Part shown: positions 39,970-47,058 of the stretch, piece after piece
Position numbering within the stretch: the stretch's first letter is position 1
How the letters are laid out: the number at the start of each line of letters is the position of its first letter
Assembly (NCBI RefSeq): GCF_002208135.1
Contig: NZ_CP021647.1
Span: 747,501 to 811,500 of the forward strand
Source: Pseudoalteromonas piscicida
GTDB lineage: Bacteria; Pseudomonadota; Gammaproteobacteria; Enterobacterales; Alteromonadaceae
DNA: 64,000 bases
Direction of reading: 5' to 3'
Translations under genes and position numbers: made by a program
Notes under the pieces: generated by a model
What the model was told of the DNA's origin: nothing
Database searches by the model: none
What the model saw: only the letters and a program-made list of their open reading frames with translations

Positions 39970-40311
39970 ATGTCTTTACCACCTTGCCCCAAGTGCAATT
40001 CTGAATATGTTTATCAAGATCAAAGTCAGCTAGTATGCCCTGAATGTGCTTACGAATGGGATCCAAACGCGACTGCTACCGAGGACGACATTCAAGTAAA
40101 AGATGCCAATGGCACATTATTGGCCGATGGCGATAAAGTCACTGTGATTAAAGATTTAAAAATCAAAGGCAGCTCACAAGTCATTAAGATTGGCACTAAG
40201 GCCTTGGTAAGGCGCGTGCTCGATAAAAAAGACCACGAACTTGACTGCAAGGTTGATGGCGTTGGTGAAATGATGGTGACAGCGAAGTTTGTGAAGAAAG
40301 CAAGTACTTAA
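39970..40311 (+). CDS. yjdM: YjdM/PhnA-family zinc-ribbon protein
   Basis: A 113-residue protein. The N-terminal zinc ribbon is '[26 protein letters not shown]' (two CxxC pairs), followed by the SH3-like PhnA domain: '[41 protein letters not shown]'. This is the E. coli YjdM (formerly PhnA) family at normal length. Its role in phosphonate use is doubtful in the literature. The ATG at 39970 is preferred over one five codons upstream because the family begins M-x-L-P-x-C. Confidence 0.85.
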   Translation: MSLPPCPKCNSEYVYQDQSQLVCPECAYEWDPNATATEDDIQVKDANGTLLADGDKVTVIKDLKIKGSSQVIKIGTKALVRRVLDKKDHELDCKVDGVGEMMVTAKFVKKAST

Positions 40312-40340
40312 GTAGATAAGTGCTTGAAGTTTATGAAGTT

Positions 40341-41462
40341 TTAAAGTTTCTCCAGTGGGCTGAGGGTGGTGCCAAATCTTGTGCCAATAACATGAGTATA
40401 TCTTTCAGTTGTACGAATATCAGTGTGGCCCAAAAGCTCCTGAACAGTTCTGATATCGGTTCCGTTGATTAATAGTTGTGTTGCAAACGTGTGTCGGAAA
40501 GTATGAGCTTTAACTTGTTTTGGGATATTGCATTGCTTAACAGCGCTCCTTAGCTGTTTTCTAAAAGCGGTTTCGTGTATGTGATGCCGGCAAATATAGC
40601 CATCATGGGGTGCTGACAGCGAGTAGTGGAAGGAAAAAGGTACTGCCATGAAAGATCTTTAGCTGCATTTTTATATTTTTTGATAAGAGATACAGGCAAA
40701 GATGTAAAACCAAAGCCCGCTTTTATATCTTGCTGATGTACCATGGTTGCATATTCGATTTGCGCCGTTAATTGCGAATGCAATGACTTGGGCAGCAGCG
40801 TATATCGGTCTTTTTTGCCCTTTCCTCTAAATACAAATAGAGTGCTATTAGTAAAGTTGATATCTTTTATACCAATTAGTCTTAATACTTGCTCAATTTG
40901 AAGGAACAAATCTGACGCTAACTGCGTTAAAAATTTCTCATTTAGAACAACTAAATAGCAAAATTTTCGCCTAGCTATCGACAAGATTTTCTCGCCTCAA
41001 AATAGATCACTTAATTAAGCTAATTGGTATTATTCTCAGGTGTAAGGCTTCGTTTATTCTGAGCCCACAACCATAAAGAAGAGATGCGACTAATTGATAC
41101 TTGCCATGTAGCTTAGAGATAATCATCATTGCCTCTTCATGAGTTAGTACACATGGGATTGCTTGCTCTTTTTTAGTTAGCGTGTATTTTAACCCTTGAA
41201 TTTCCCGCTGTATCACATAGCGATATAAAAAAATAAGGGCACACAACGCTTGGTTTTGCGTTGCGCTACTAACTTGCTTGTTGACCGCAAGGTGGTTTAA
41301 AAAACGCTCAATTTCTTGATTGCCCATTTGCTCAGGGTGCTTTTTATCATTAAACAAAATGTAGGACTTAATCCAAAATAGGTAGGACTTCTCTGTTCTG
41401 ATGCTATAGCGTTTTGTTCTAAGCTCTAGCCTAACAAACTCTAAAAATGGTGATTTAGGCAT
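40341..41462 (-). pseudogene. intI: Integron integrase, broken by a MITE and one C-run frame break
   Basis: A tyrosine recombinase of the IntI type. The N-terminal part has 'SPFLEFVRLELRTKRYSIRTEKSYLFWIKSYI', 'SSATQNQALCALIFLYRYV' and box I 'LLYGCGLRINEAL'. After the MITE come 'FRGKGKKDRYTLLP', the IntI-specific extra segment 'LPVSLIKKYKNAAKDLSWQYLFPST', and the catalytic 'HTFRHTFATQLL' and 'LLGHTDIRTTERYTHV'. Removing the MITE with one TA copy (163 bp) and adding one C in the run 40607-40610 ('RCQHPHDGYICRHH') gives a 319-codon frame, the normal length. The ATG at 41462 is preferred; the upstream GTG overlaps the LexA box. It is transcribed away from the cassettes, as usual. Confidence 0.92.
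40870..41030. mobile_element. 161-bp MITE inserted in intI
   Basis: A non-coding element with near-perfect terminal inverted repeats (ATACCAATTAG at 41030-41020 on the minus strand, and its complement at 40870-40879), flanked by TA on both sides. TA duplication and size fit IS630/Tc1-type MITEs. Its removal restores 'LRI-KDIN' in the integrase. An internal stretch (minus strand AACGCAGTTAGCG) is shared with the other MITEs at about 57 kb. The exact outer base is uncertain because the flank is AT-rich. Confidence 0.75.
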
Positions 41463-41479
41463 TTTGAATTCTTTGTTCA

Positions 41480-41495
41480 CTGTTTATTTATACAG
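41480..41495 (-). promoter_or_regulatory. LexA (SOS) box of intI
   Basis: CTGT-N8-ACAG with an AT-rich centre (TTATTTAT), a perfect match to the gammaproteobacterial LexA consensus. It ends 17 bases upstream of the intI ATG, where LexA would block transcription. SOS control of integrases is known in integrons of Vibrio and mobile class 1. Confidence 0.85.
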
Positions 41496-41827
41496 TTATA
41501 AGTGACAGGTAACAAAATTGCAAGGTAAGCTGCCTAATGTTTTAAGAAAAGATCAATAACGAGAAATAAAAAGGCTCGGATATCTCGTAAGTGCCATTTA
41601 AAACTGAGTATTTTTAATATGTTAGCTATTTGCAACTTGTTCTTAGCGAGCCAATTTGTGGCTCGGATAAGTCCCAACTCGTTTTTTCAGGTAATTTGCA
41701 TGTTGAAATGACAAAGTTTGGCTGGTAACTTACTAAAAATATTAAATAAAGTTAGCTTGAATGTTGTATTCATTTCTCTTGTGGATAAGTGAGATATTCA
41801 GGAATTCATGCTAATAAGCTGTTAAGC
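41496..41827 (+). other. attI region with crossover at 41821-41827
   Basis: The 330-base stretch between intI and the first cassette holds no gene. GTTAAGC at 41821-41827 fits GTTRRRY, and its bases are exactly complementary to the R'' core of the first attC (GCTTAAC, 43606-43612), as expected where a cassette has been joined to attI. The G belongs to attI and the cassette starts at T41822. The cassette promoter Pc was not located; an inverted-repeat-like pair around 'ggctcgga' and 'gtggctcgg' is seen at 41571-41675. Confidence 0.75.
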
Positions 41828-41857
41828 GCAAGTAAGCATCAACCTCAAGGAGTAAAT

Positions 41858-42562
41858 ATGAGAGAAGTAATAATCACAGACCTAACTAGATTCTCTAACG
41901 GTGAAAATGTCTGTACTGCGGTTATTGATGTAAATACGGGCGAATGCTTACGACCAATGCCTTACTTGAAAAGCTCAAGATGTCAGGAGCTAGGCATTCA
42001 TCCAGGAGCAATCCTCAAAGGGAACCTTAGCCTACAACCAAATAGAGAAAATCCTCATATAGAGGATGCAAACTATTCAAATCTAAATTTTCATGGGGCA
42101 TGTAGTGGCGATCAATTCCTTCAAATCTTAGAGAATTCATTAAGTGATTCTGTTTCAGATGGTTTCGGTTTTGATTTCGATGTTAATCAAAAGCACATTC
42201 CACACGATCAAGAGGCGAACTGCTCGATAATAACTATTAAAATCGCCCCTCATCAATTAACAATTCATGAAGATCAATACAAGCCCGGAAAGGTAAAGGC
42301 AACATTTACTGATAATAGCGGACACAGATACAGTTACTTATCTATTACAGACAGAGGCTTTCATGACTATGCTAAAGCTCATCAGGATGATGGCAGGCTT
42401 AACGAGGTTACAGATTTAATTAGCCAGCAGGATTCGATCTACCTAAGAGTAGGACTCAGCAGGGTATGGGAAGTTGGCGACAGGAATGGCTATTGGCTTC
42501 AGGTTAATGGAATTTATTCGTTTCCAGATTTTCATGAGGAGATTAGAAGCTATGGATCGTGA
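41858..42562 (+). CDS. Cassette 1, gene 1: dual-OB-like protein
   Basis: A 234-residue cytoplasmic protein with the start set by CAAGGAG seven bases upstream. Its N-terminus ('VIITDLTRFSNGENVCTAVIDVNTGECLRPMPY') and the mid-part ('HPGAILKGNLSL') resemble the N-terminal strands of the 'dual OB-containing' domain that is found beside DUF488 and DUF4326 genes; a second barrel could span 'SIITIKIAPHQLTI' to 'YLSITDRGFHDY'. The end 'LRVGLSRVWEVGDRNGYWLQVNGIYSFPDF' is typical of that family. An OB fold suggests nucleic-acid or nucleotide binding. It overlaps gene 2 by 11 bases. The domain match is from memory. Confidence 0.65.
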   Translation: MREVIITDLTRFSNGENVCTAVIDVNTGECLRPMPYLKSSRCQELGIHPGAILKGNLSLQPNRENPHIEDANYSNLNFHGACSGDQFLQILENSLSDSVSDGFGFDFDVNQKHIPHDQEANCSIITIKIAPHQLTIHEDQYKPGKVKATFTDNSGHRYSYLSITDRGFHDYAKAHQDDGRLNEVTDLISQQDSIYLRVGLSRVWEVGDRNGYWLQVNGIYSFPDFHEEIRSYGS

Positions 42563-43004
42563 CATTGACATCTATACGATCGGATTTACAAAGAAGAATG
42601 CTGAAACATTTTTCAACTTTTTGAGGGGGGAAAATGTAAAGACTTTAATTGATGTGCGTTTGAATAACGTTTCTCAGTTGGCAGGATTTGCAAAAAGAGA
42701 TGACCTAAAGTTCTTTTTGAAAGAGCTGTGCAGTACGGATTATGTTCATTTACCGGAAATGGCACCGACAAAGGATATATTAAATGCCTATAAGAAAGGT
42801 GATATGACTTGGGAAATTTATGAAGACAAATTCATAAATTTGATGAGCCAAAGGAATATTGAAAAATCTGTGAAGCCAGCGCTGCTAGATCATGGCTGTT
42901 TGTTATGCAGCGAGCACGAACCACACTTGTGCCATAGAAGGTTGGTAGTGGAATATCTTAATGAACATTCTGATTTAGACCTAAAAGTTAAGCACTTATT
43001 CTAA
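42552..43004 (+). CDS. Cassette 1, gene 2: DUF488 protein
   Basis: A 150-residue protein of the DUF488 family: 'IDIYTIGFTKKNAETFFNFL' and 'TLIDVRLNNVSQLAGFAKRDDLKFFL' form the first strands, 'HLPEMAPTKDIL' follows, and the conserved end 'CLLCSEHEPHLCHRRLVVEYL' has Cys119, Glu121, Cys127, His128 and Arg129. The function of the family is not settled; the conserved Asp, Arg and C...CHR residues point to an enzyme site. It is sandwiched between two genes with overlaps of 11 bases and 1 base, so all three are translated as one unit. Confidence 0.85.
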   Translation: MDRDIDIYTIGFTKKNAETFFNFLRGENVKTLIDVRLNNVSQLAGFAKRDDLKFFLKELCSTDYVHLPEMAPTKDILNAYKKGDMTWEIYEDKFINLMSQRNIEKSVKPALLDHGCLLCSEHEPHLCHRRLVVEYLNEHSDLDLKVKHLF

Positions 43005-43603
43005 TGGCAAATGTATTATTACTTTATCCAGCTCTTTTTAATTGTTACACCAAGTTCGTTAGAAAGGTTGAAAAGATCACATCCAATCTAGATGAATGTA
43101 TATTCATTTACTATCAAGACCCTAATGGCTTTATTGAAAAGTATTGTCATGATTTCGGCGTGTTGTGCAGAAAACAAGATACGTGGGAAGATGACAATAT
43201 CACTCATGCGTTGATTTTTGATGATGGTGAGGAATTCCTAGAAGAAACAATAAAGTTAAAAGCTAGTGGGAAGCCGATTAGGCGAATAAAGATATCCATT
43301 ACACGCGTTATAAATATTAAAAGAGAAACAGAATATCAGAATGAAAAAAGCACTCCCAACTATGAATATATAGGTAGAGGATCATATTGGGGAAATCCTT
43401 ATTCGATGCACGAAGAAGGCGAAAGCCGAGAAGAAGTTATCCGTAAGTTCAAATATGACTTTGATTATGAAAAGTTTCCAAATAAAGAAAAATCAGAAGT
43501 ATTCAAGCTCAAAGGAAAAAGGCTGGGTTGTTTTTGCAAACCAGAAGCTTGTCACGGCGATGTTTTAGCTGATTTTCTTAACTCGTGGGATGATGGAGAA
43601 TAA
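43004..43603 (+). CDS. Cassette 1, gene 3: DUF4326 protein with extra N-terminal domain
   Basis: A 199-residue protein. The C-terminal half is DUF4326: 'YIGRGSYWGNPY' (G-R-G...W-G-N-P) and 'LKGKRLGCFCKPEACHGDVLADFL' (Cys176, Cys178, Cys183, His184, Asp186). The N-terminal 100 residues ('VLLLYPALFNCYTKFVRKVEKI', 'HALIFDDGEEFLEETIKLKASGKPIRRI') have the beta-alpha order of a small Rossmann-like domain and recall the SLOG/DUF2493 group that binds nucleotides; this is a guess. The C-x-C...CH-G-D end resembles the C...CHR end of DUF488 in gene 2. Its stop lies three bases before attC. Confidence 0.8.
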   Translation: MANVLLLYPALFNCYTKFVRKVEKITSNLDECIFIYYQDPNGFIEKYCHDFGVLCRKQDTWEDDNITHALIFDDGEEFLEETIKLKASGKPIRRIKISITRVINIKRETEYQNEKSTPNYEYIGRGSYWGNPYSMHEEGESREEVIRKFKYDFDYEKFPNKEKSEVFKLKGKRLGCFCKPEACHGDVLADFLNSWDDGE

Positions 43604-43605
43604 GC

Positions 43606-43705
43606 GCTTAACAAAGCCGTCAAGAAGGACGTAAAAAGCTTGGCTTTCGCTCCTTCGTCGCCAATTATAGCCAAGCATTTTCCGCCTCTTACGGCGGCGT
43701 TAGAA
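43606..43705 (+). repeat. attC site of cassette 1
   Basis: 100 bases with R'' GCTTAAC (43606-43612) and R' GTTAGAA (43699-43705). The outer arms pair as hairpin halves (TAACAAAGCCGTCAAGA against TCTTACGGCGGCGTTA), with further internal complementarity around 'gcttggcttt' and 'agccaagca'. R'' is complementary to the cassette's own first bases at 41821, and R' to the R'' of the next attC. These are the defining features of integron recombination sites, so cassette 1 spans 41822-43699 (1,878 bp). Confidence 0.9.
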
Positions 43706-43719
43706 GCCTATGAGAACTT

Positions 43720-44175
43720 ATGCCTCGTCGTAGAGAATTTAAAGGGATTGTGAAAAATCTCGCAGAATTACTGAGTGGTCGAAATAATGATTATTTAGGC
43801 TATTGGGCCGTAGGTCAGTTATTTCTGCTAGCGCAAGAACATGGAGTTGATACTATTTCGCTAGACTTAATAAACTACAGGGGCGACATCAGTTCACCTT
43901 TATTAGCTGATATGTGCCAATCGATGAAGTCTGAAATGAACCGAATGCTTAACGCACATAAGCTCCCAAATGAATGGATTAAGTCAGTTTCAGCTAAGTT
44001 TAGCTTTAATCAAGAATATCAGGAAAAATATCACTACTGGCGCTCTTCATTGGGCAAACCATACTTGGTTCAAGTAGAAATTGAAACTGATTTAGGGTAC
44101 GTAAATAAAGCTACGCAAGGGGGCAATGTAAAGCCACATGATCCCTCAAAAGAACAACGAAGAGGCGGCTTCTAA
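43720..44175 (+). CDS. Cassette 2: hypothetical protein
   Basis: A 151-residue protein with no family I recognise. It begins with a basic stretch ('MPRRREFKGIVKNL'), has a helix-rich centre ('GYWAVGQLFLLAQEHGVDTI') and a hydrophilic tail ('NVKPHDPSKEQRRGGF'). The start lies 20 bases inside the cassette and the stop TAA is part of the R'' core of the attC, the usual compact form. Defence or modulation genes are common in such cassettes, but nothing here shows that. Confidence 0.75.
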   Translation: MPRRREFKGIVKNLAELLSGRNNDYLGYWAVGQLFLLAQEHGVDTISLDLINYRGDISSPLLADMCQSMKSEMNRMLNAHKLPNEWIKSVSAKFSFNQEYQEKYHYWRSSLGKPYLVQVEIETDLGYVNKATQGGNVKPHDPSKEQRRGGF

Positions 44176-44269
44176 CAAGGCGTTAAAAAAGTCGGACACC
44201 GTAACGCTTGCTCGGTTCCGCTTCGCTTCACATTTTAGCAAGCATTACTCTGCCGTTTAACGCGGCGTT
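44170..44269 (+). repeat. attC site of cassette 2, occupied by the IS
   Basis: R'' is TTCTAAC (44170-44176), exactly complementary to the cassette's own start GTTAGAA at 43699. The arms pair as TAACAAGGCGTTAA against TTTAACGCGGCGTT. The R' core is cut: 'gcggcgTT' (to 44269) is followed by the IS, and the expected continuation 'ATGTC' appears beyond the IS at 45835. Cassette 2 spans 43700-44267 (568 bp). Confidence 0.85.
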
Positions 44270-44283
44270 GGTATGACTCCCAC

Positions 44284-44577
44284 TGTCAAGTTAAACGCAC
44301 TGATCCCGCCTAACTTTTTAAGCCATAACTATTTCAACTCGAATTAGAGCGAGTTAATACATAGGATGAAGCAAGTAATGTCGTCGGTTATTTTGCTGAT
44401 ATTCGTTGGTTATTACTATTTCTAGTAACAGAGCAGACCTTACTTAGTTCGTCGTGGCACCTGTCTTCAGTCTATGTTCGTGGTTCAATGCAGCGTTAGC
44501 TGCATTGCCATCCTAACGCCGTCGGTGGTTGTGCCACACCCGATGCTTGATCCCATGCATCAACTCTAATTCGTTTC
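44284..44577 (-). ncRNA. Candidate bridge RNA of the IS
   Basis: Non-coding end of the IS, downstream of the transposase, where IS1111-group bridge RNAs lie. Stems seen: AACTCG/CGAGTT (44336-44341, 44350-44355), TTACTA/TAGTAA (44413-44418, 44423-44428), GTGGCAC/GTGCCAC (44454-44460, 44531-44537) and GATGC/GCATC (44541-44560 region). Inside the third stem, the RNA strand carries GGCGTTAG (complement of 44513-44520) and GCTAACGC (complement of 44493-44500), which match and complement the attC core GGCGTTAN. These would be target guides. The exact RNA ends are unknown. Confidence 0.55.
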
Positions 44578-45732
44578 TCATGCGGGTACTCTTGCCAATC
44601 TCAGTTTTGTATTCACAGGCGTAAGCACCACTTCTTTAGCGATTGCCCATATGTACGCAATCATTTCTCGGGCAATTGCAGTGACAACAAGGTTGTAATG
44701 TTTACCTTTGGCTATCATCTTTTTATAACGCTTGCAGAGCCTAAGCTGTGCTTTCCAGGCAATATCAATAATGTTCTTTGGCAAACCTTCTTGTCGTTTT
44801 TGCATATCTGTCGATATATTTGCTGCATAGCGATATGTATGCGCGCCCTCGACAAGGAGGCGCCTTGCTCGGCCATTTCCGCATTTTGTGATGGCGCCAA
44901 TATGGCGTTTGCCACCACTTGAGTGTTCACTGGGCACAAGACCAAGATAACTCATTAATTTACGGGGATGGTCGAAGCGCGATAAGTCTCCTAGCTCAGC
45001 GACAACGCCAGTTGCGACTAATAAGCGAACACCACGCATAGCTTGTATTGCTTTAACTACGGGGTAATAACGCCACTGATGAACGTGATGTGTCAGTTCA
45101 TTATCTAGTCGTTCAAGTCGGCTTATTCGCTCGGTAATTGTTTGCAGAAATTCTTGTAAGACAATGTGCTGTGCGGGATGTGGAAGCACTAGCTCAGTGA
45201 GCCAACGTAAATGTTTCTGCGACCAATTTGCGGTGCCTTTGTAGTTAATATTATTGCGAAGCAGCAACGCTTTTAATTGATATTTAGCATCTTTTAAGTC
45301 TTTCATGGCGACTTCTCGAGCACGAGATAAATCTCTGATGGCTTCATCTTCCGGCTCAGGGACATAAATGGGTGTTAGGTCTTCAGATTTGAGGAGTTTT
45401 ACGAGCTTAAGTGCATCGCGTTTATCAGTTTTGATACGCTCGCCAGGCTTTTTAGGAATAAGCGAAGGAGCGACCACGTAACAGAAGTGGCCAAGACTGG
45501 TAATTAATCGGTAAATCCAATAACCACATGGTCCCGCTTCATAAACAAAGTGAAGGGTTGCGCCAGAGTATTTAGATTCGAATTGGCGAACGAGCTTTTG
45601 AACGGCCAGTTTGGAAGAGGAGAATCGGCCAAGGTGAACAGCGTTTGCGCCTCTATGTTCTTCAATATAGGCGACTTCGTTGAATTCTTTATGTGTATCA
45701 AGAGCGATAAAAAGTGTGCTATGTTTATTCAT
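44578..45732 (-). CDS. IS110-family transposase (IS1111 group)
   Basis: A 384-residue transposase. The N-terminal RuvC-like DEDD domain has Asp12 ('FIALDTHKE'), Glu65 ('VYEAGPCGYWIYR') and Asp103/Asp106 ('RIKTDKRDALKLVKLL'). A long helical stretch (about 125-215) leads to the Transposase_20 domain with 'GVRLLVATGVVAELGDLSRFDHPRKLMSYLGLVPSEHSSGG'; Ser271/272 is the likely catalytic serine of the second active site. The frame is uninterrupted. Enzymes of this family recombine DNA under guidance of a structured RNA made from their own non-coding end. Confidence 0.93.
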   Translation of the reverse strand: MNKHSTLFIALDTHKEFNEVAYIEEHRGANAVHLGRFSSSKLAVQKLVRQFESKYSGATLHFVYEAGPCGYWIYRLITSLGHFCYVVAPSLIPKKPGERIKTDKRDALKLVKLLKSEDLTPIYVPEPEDEAIRDLSRAREVAMKDLKDAKYQLKALLLRNNINYKGTANWSQKHLRWLTELVLPHPAQHIVLQEFLQTITERISRLERLDNELTHHVHQWRYYPVVKAIQAMRGVRLLVATGVVAELGDLSRFDHPRKLMSYLGLVPSEHSSGGKRHIGAITKCGNGRARRLLVEGAHTYRYAANISTDMQKRQEGLPKNIIDIAWKAQLRLCKRYKKMIAKGKHYNLVVTAIAREMIAYIWAIAKEVVLTPVNTKLRLARVPA

Positions 45733-45874
45733 GTTAGCCTCTGCTGTTTAGTTATTTGACAAACTAATTATGGCTCTGGCTTTGAATTAAGCTAACCCAC
45801 GAAAAGCGGAGGCTAACACCGTGTGGGAGTCATTATGTCTATGGCGCAGGGCAAAATTCAGCTAAGGGAATTAG

Positions 45875-46357
45875 ATGAGTAATAAAGTGAAAGTAGCCTT
45901 GAAATGGCTCAAAGAACTCTTGGATTCTGAGGGTGTTGAGTATCAAATTGTCGGTGGGCTAGCTGCAACGATTCATGGTGGCAGTCGTGAAATCGCTGAT
46001 ATAGACCTTTATATCCACAACTCCGACGCAAATAAGGTCTTAGCTCGCGTATCGCAGTTCATATCTAAACCGTTAAGTCATTATGCAGAGTACGGTTGGG
46101 ATCTAGAGTATTTCCAGTTGGTTTACCAAAATCAGAAAATTGAAATCGGTTTATCTCAAAATACGAAGATACAGTCGGCTCTAGATGGCTCTTGGCATGA
46201 GCTTGAAATCCACTTTTCAGAGTCAGTGGTAAAATACTATCAAGACATCGAACTGCCAGTTATTCCAGTACATCATCTCGTAGAGTATAAGCGAATATTG
46301 GGTAGGGAAGTTGACCTAATTGACATACAAGAACTAGCTTTGAGTTCAGCGCCATAA
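45875..46357 (+). CDS. Cassette 3: nucleotidyltransferase-fold protein
   Basis: A 160-residue protein. 'YQIVGGLAATIHGGSREIADIDLYI' (residues 23-47) carries the G-G, Arg and D-x-D (Asp42, Asp44) of minimal nucleotidyltransferases, the AbiEii/MNT-like group. Downstream 'HHLVEYKRILGREVDLIDIQEL' is typical of that group as well. It could be an antitoxin-paired toxin, an antibiotic-modifying enzyme or a tRNA/protein modifier; there is no partner antitoxin gene in this cassette. Its stop TAA lies in the R'' core of a following attC remnant. Confidence 0.75.
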   Translation: MSNKVKVALKWLKELLDSEGVEYQIVGGLAATIHGGSREIADIDLYIHNSDANKVLARVSQFISKPLSHYAEYGWDLEYFQLVYQNQKIEIGLSQNTKIQSALDGSWHELEIHFSESVVKYYQDIELPVIPVHHLVEYKRILGREVDLIDIQELALSSAP

Positions 46358-46440
46358 CAATAAACCAAAGACACCCACTGTTGTGGTTCAATAAATCCGG
46401 ACACTACTTTAGGTGGTATCATTACCACCTTACACTGCCG
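46352..46440 (+). repeat. Truncated attC remnant after cassette 3
   Basis: CCATAAC at 46352-46358 matches at six of seven bases the complement of the cassette start GTTATGT (rebuilt across the IS). No partner arm GTTRRRY with pairing sequence is seen before the RidA region; instead 'caataaatccggacac' appears, which resembles an IS end. The right part of this attC was probably lost. Confidence 0.45.
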
Positions 46441-46452
46441 CGTCAAATACGG

Positions 46453-46525
46453 CTGTCAGATTTGATCAATATCTAAAAACCAAATCTGACAGAGTAAAGG
46501 TAAGCCTTATCTAAATCAGGCTTAT
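46453..46525. repeat. Two inverted repeats downstream of ridA
   Basis: A 12-bp perfect repeat CTGTCAGATTTG / CAAATCTGACAG (46453-46464, 46481-46492) and TAAGCCT / AGGCTTA near 46502-46525. The second lies 10 bases past the RidA stop on the minus strand and may be its terminator, though a U-tract is not obvious. Confidence 0.45.
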
Positions 46526-46534
46526 GTCTTTAGA

Positions 46535-46882
46535 CTAGATTTCCGCAGCGACCACCGAAATCTCAACAAGCAATGCATCACGAGCCATGCTCGCTTCTAC
46601 ACAAGCGCGAGCTGGTGCATAACCTTCAGGCACCCATGCATCCCACACTTCGTTCATTGCTGCAAAATACTTCATGTCTTTAATATAAATTGTCGCAGAA
46701 AGAATGTGTTTGCGGTCGCTGCCTGCTTGAATAAGTAGCTCATCAACTTTCTCAAGCATGGTTTCAGTTTGTTCTTTAATTCCTTGCTCGGCGTCTTTAC
46801 ACACTTGGCCACATAAATAAATGGTACCATTGTGTTTTACAATACGGCTCATTCGTTGTTTGGTGTCAATTCGTTCAATCAC
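46535..46882 (-). CDS. RidA-family (YjgF/YER057c/UK114) protein
   Basis: A 115-residue protein with the full chorismate-mutase-like fold of RidA: '[72 protein letters not shown]' and the end '[26 protein letters not shown]', which holds the conserved Arg and Glu. Family members hydrolyse reactive enamine/imine products of PLP enzymes. The second residue group 'GQV' replaces the usual 'GQI/GQLP', so it may be one of the Rid subfamilies (Rid2-Rid7) instead of true RidA. No PLP enzyme is adjacent. Confidence 0.9.
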   Translation of the reverse strand: MIERIDTKQRMSRIVKHNGTIYLCGQVCKDAEQGIKEQTETMLEKVDELLIQAGSDRKHILSATIYIKDMKYFAAMNEVWDAWVPEGYAPARACVEASMARDALLVEISVVAAEI

Positions 46883-47058
46883 TGTTTTTCCTTTCTAATC
46901 GTTACTGTAATCGGCAGGTTTAGGCTGAAATGTTATCTCTTTTTATTGAGATGAGCTACTTGCTTGGTATTGGTTTTTATGGAAAACAGCGACGGTTAAA
47001 CGTGTCCATACAAACCAGGATAAGTGAAAGTACTTTGAATTAATGTGATTGGTATTAG

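Larger units (their letters stand above)
44270..45834. mobile_element. IS110-family insertion sequence, IS1111 type, in an attC site
   Basis: About 1,565 bp. It has 11-bp subterminal inverted repeats (ATGACTCCCAC 44273-44283, GTGGGAGTCAT 45823-45833) set a few bases in from the left end, as in the IS1111 group, and a TT on both sides (44268-44269 and 45833-45834). Its transposase is on the minus strand with a 300-base non-coding stretch downstream of it and only about 90 bases upstream. Joining the flanks recreates 'gcgTTATGTC', the attC R' core. A group of IS1111-like elements is known to target attC sites in this way. Confidence 0.88.

Noticed and set aside
41007..41480. Integrase start at GTG 41480
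   Set aside because: The GTG overlaps the LexA box and adds six residues not seen in IntI; the ATG at 41462 gives the family N-terminus.
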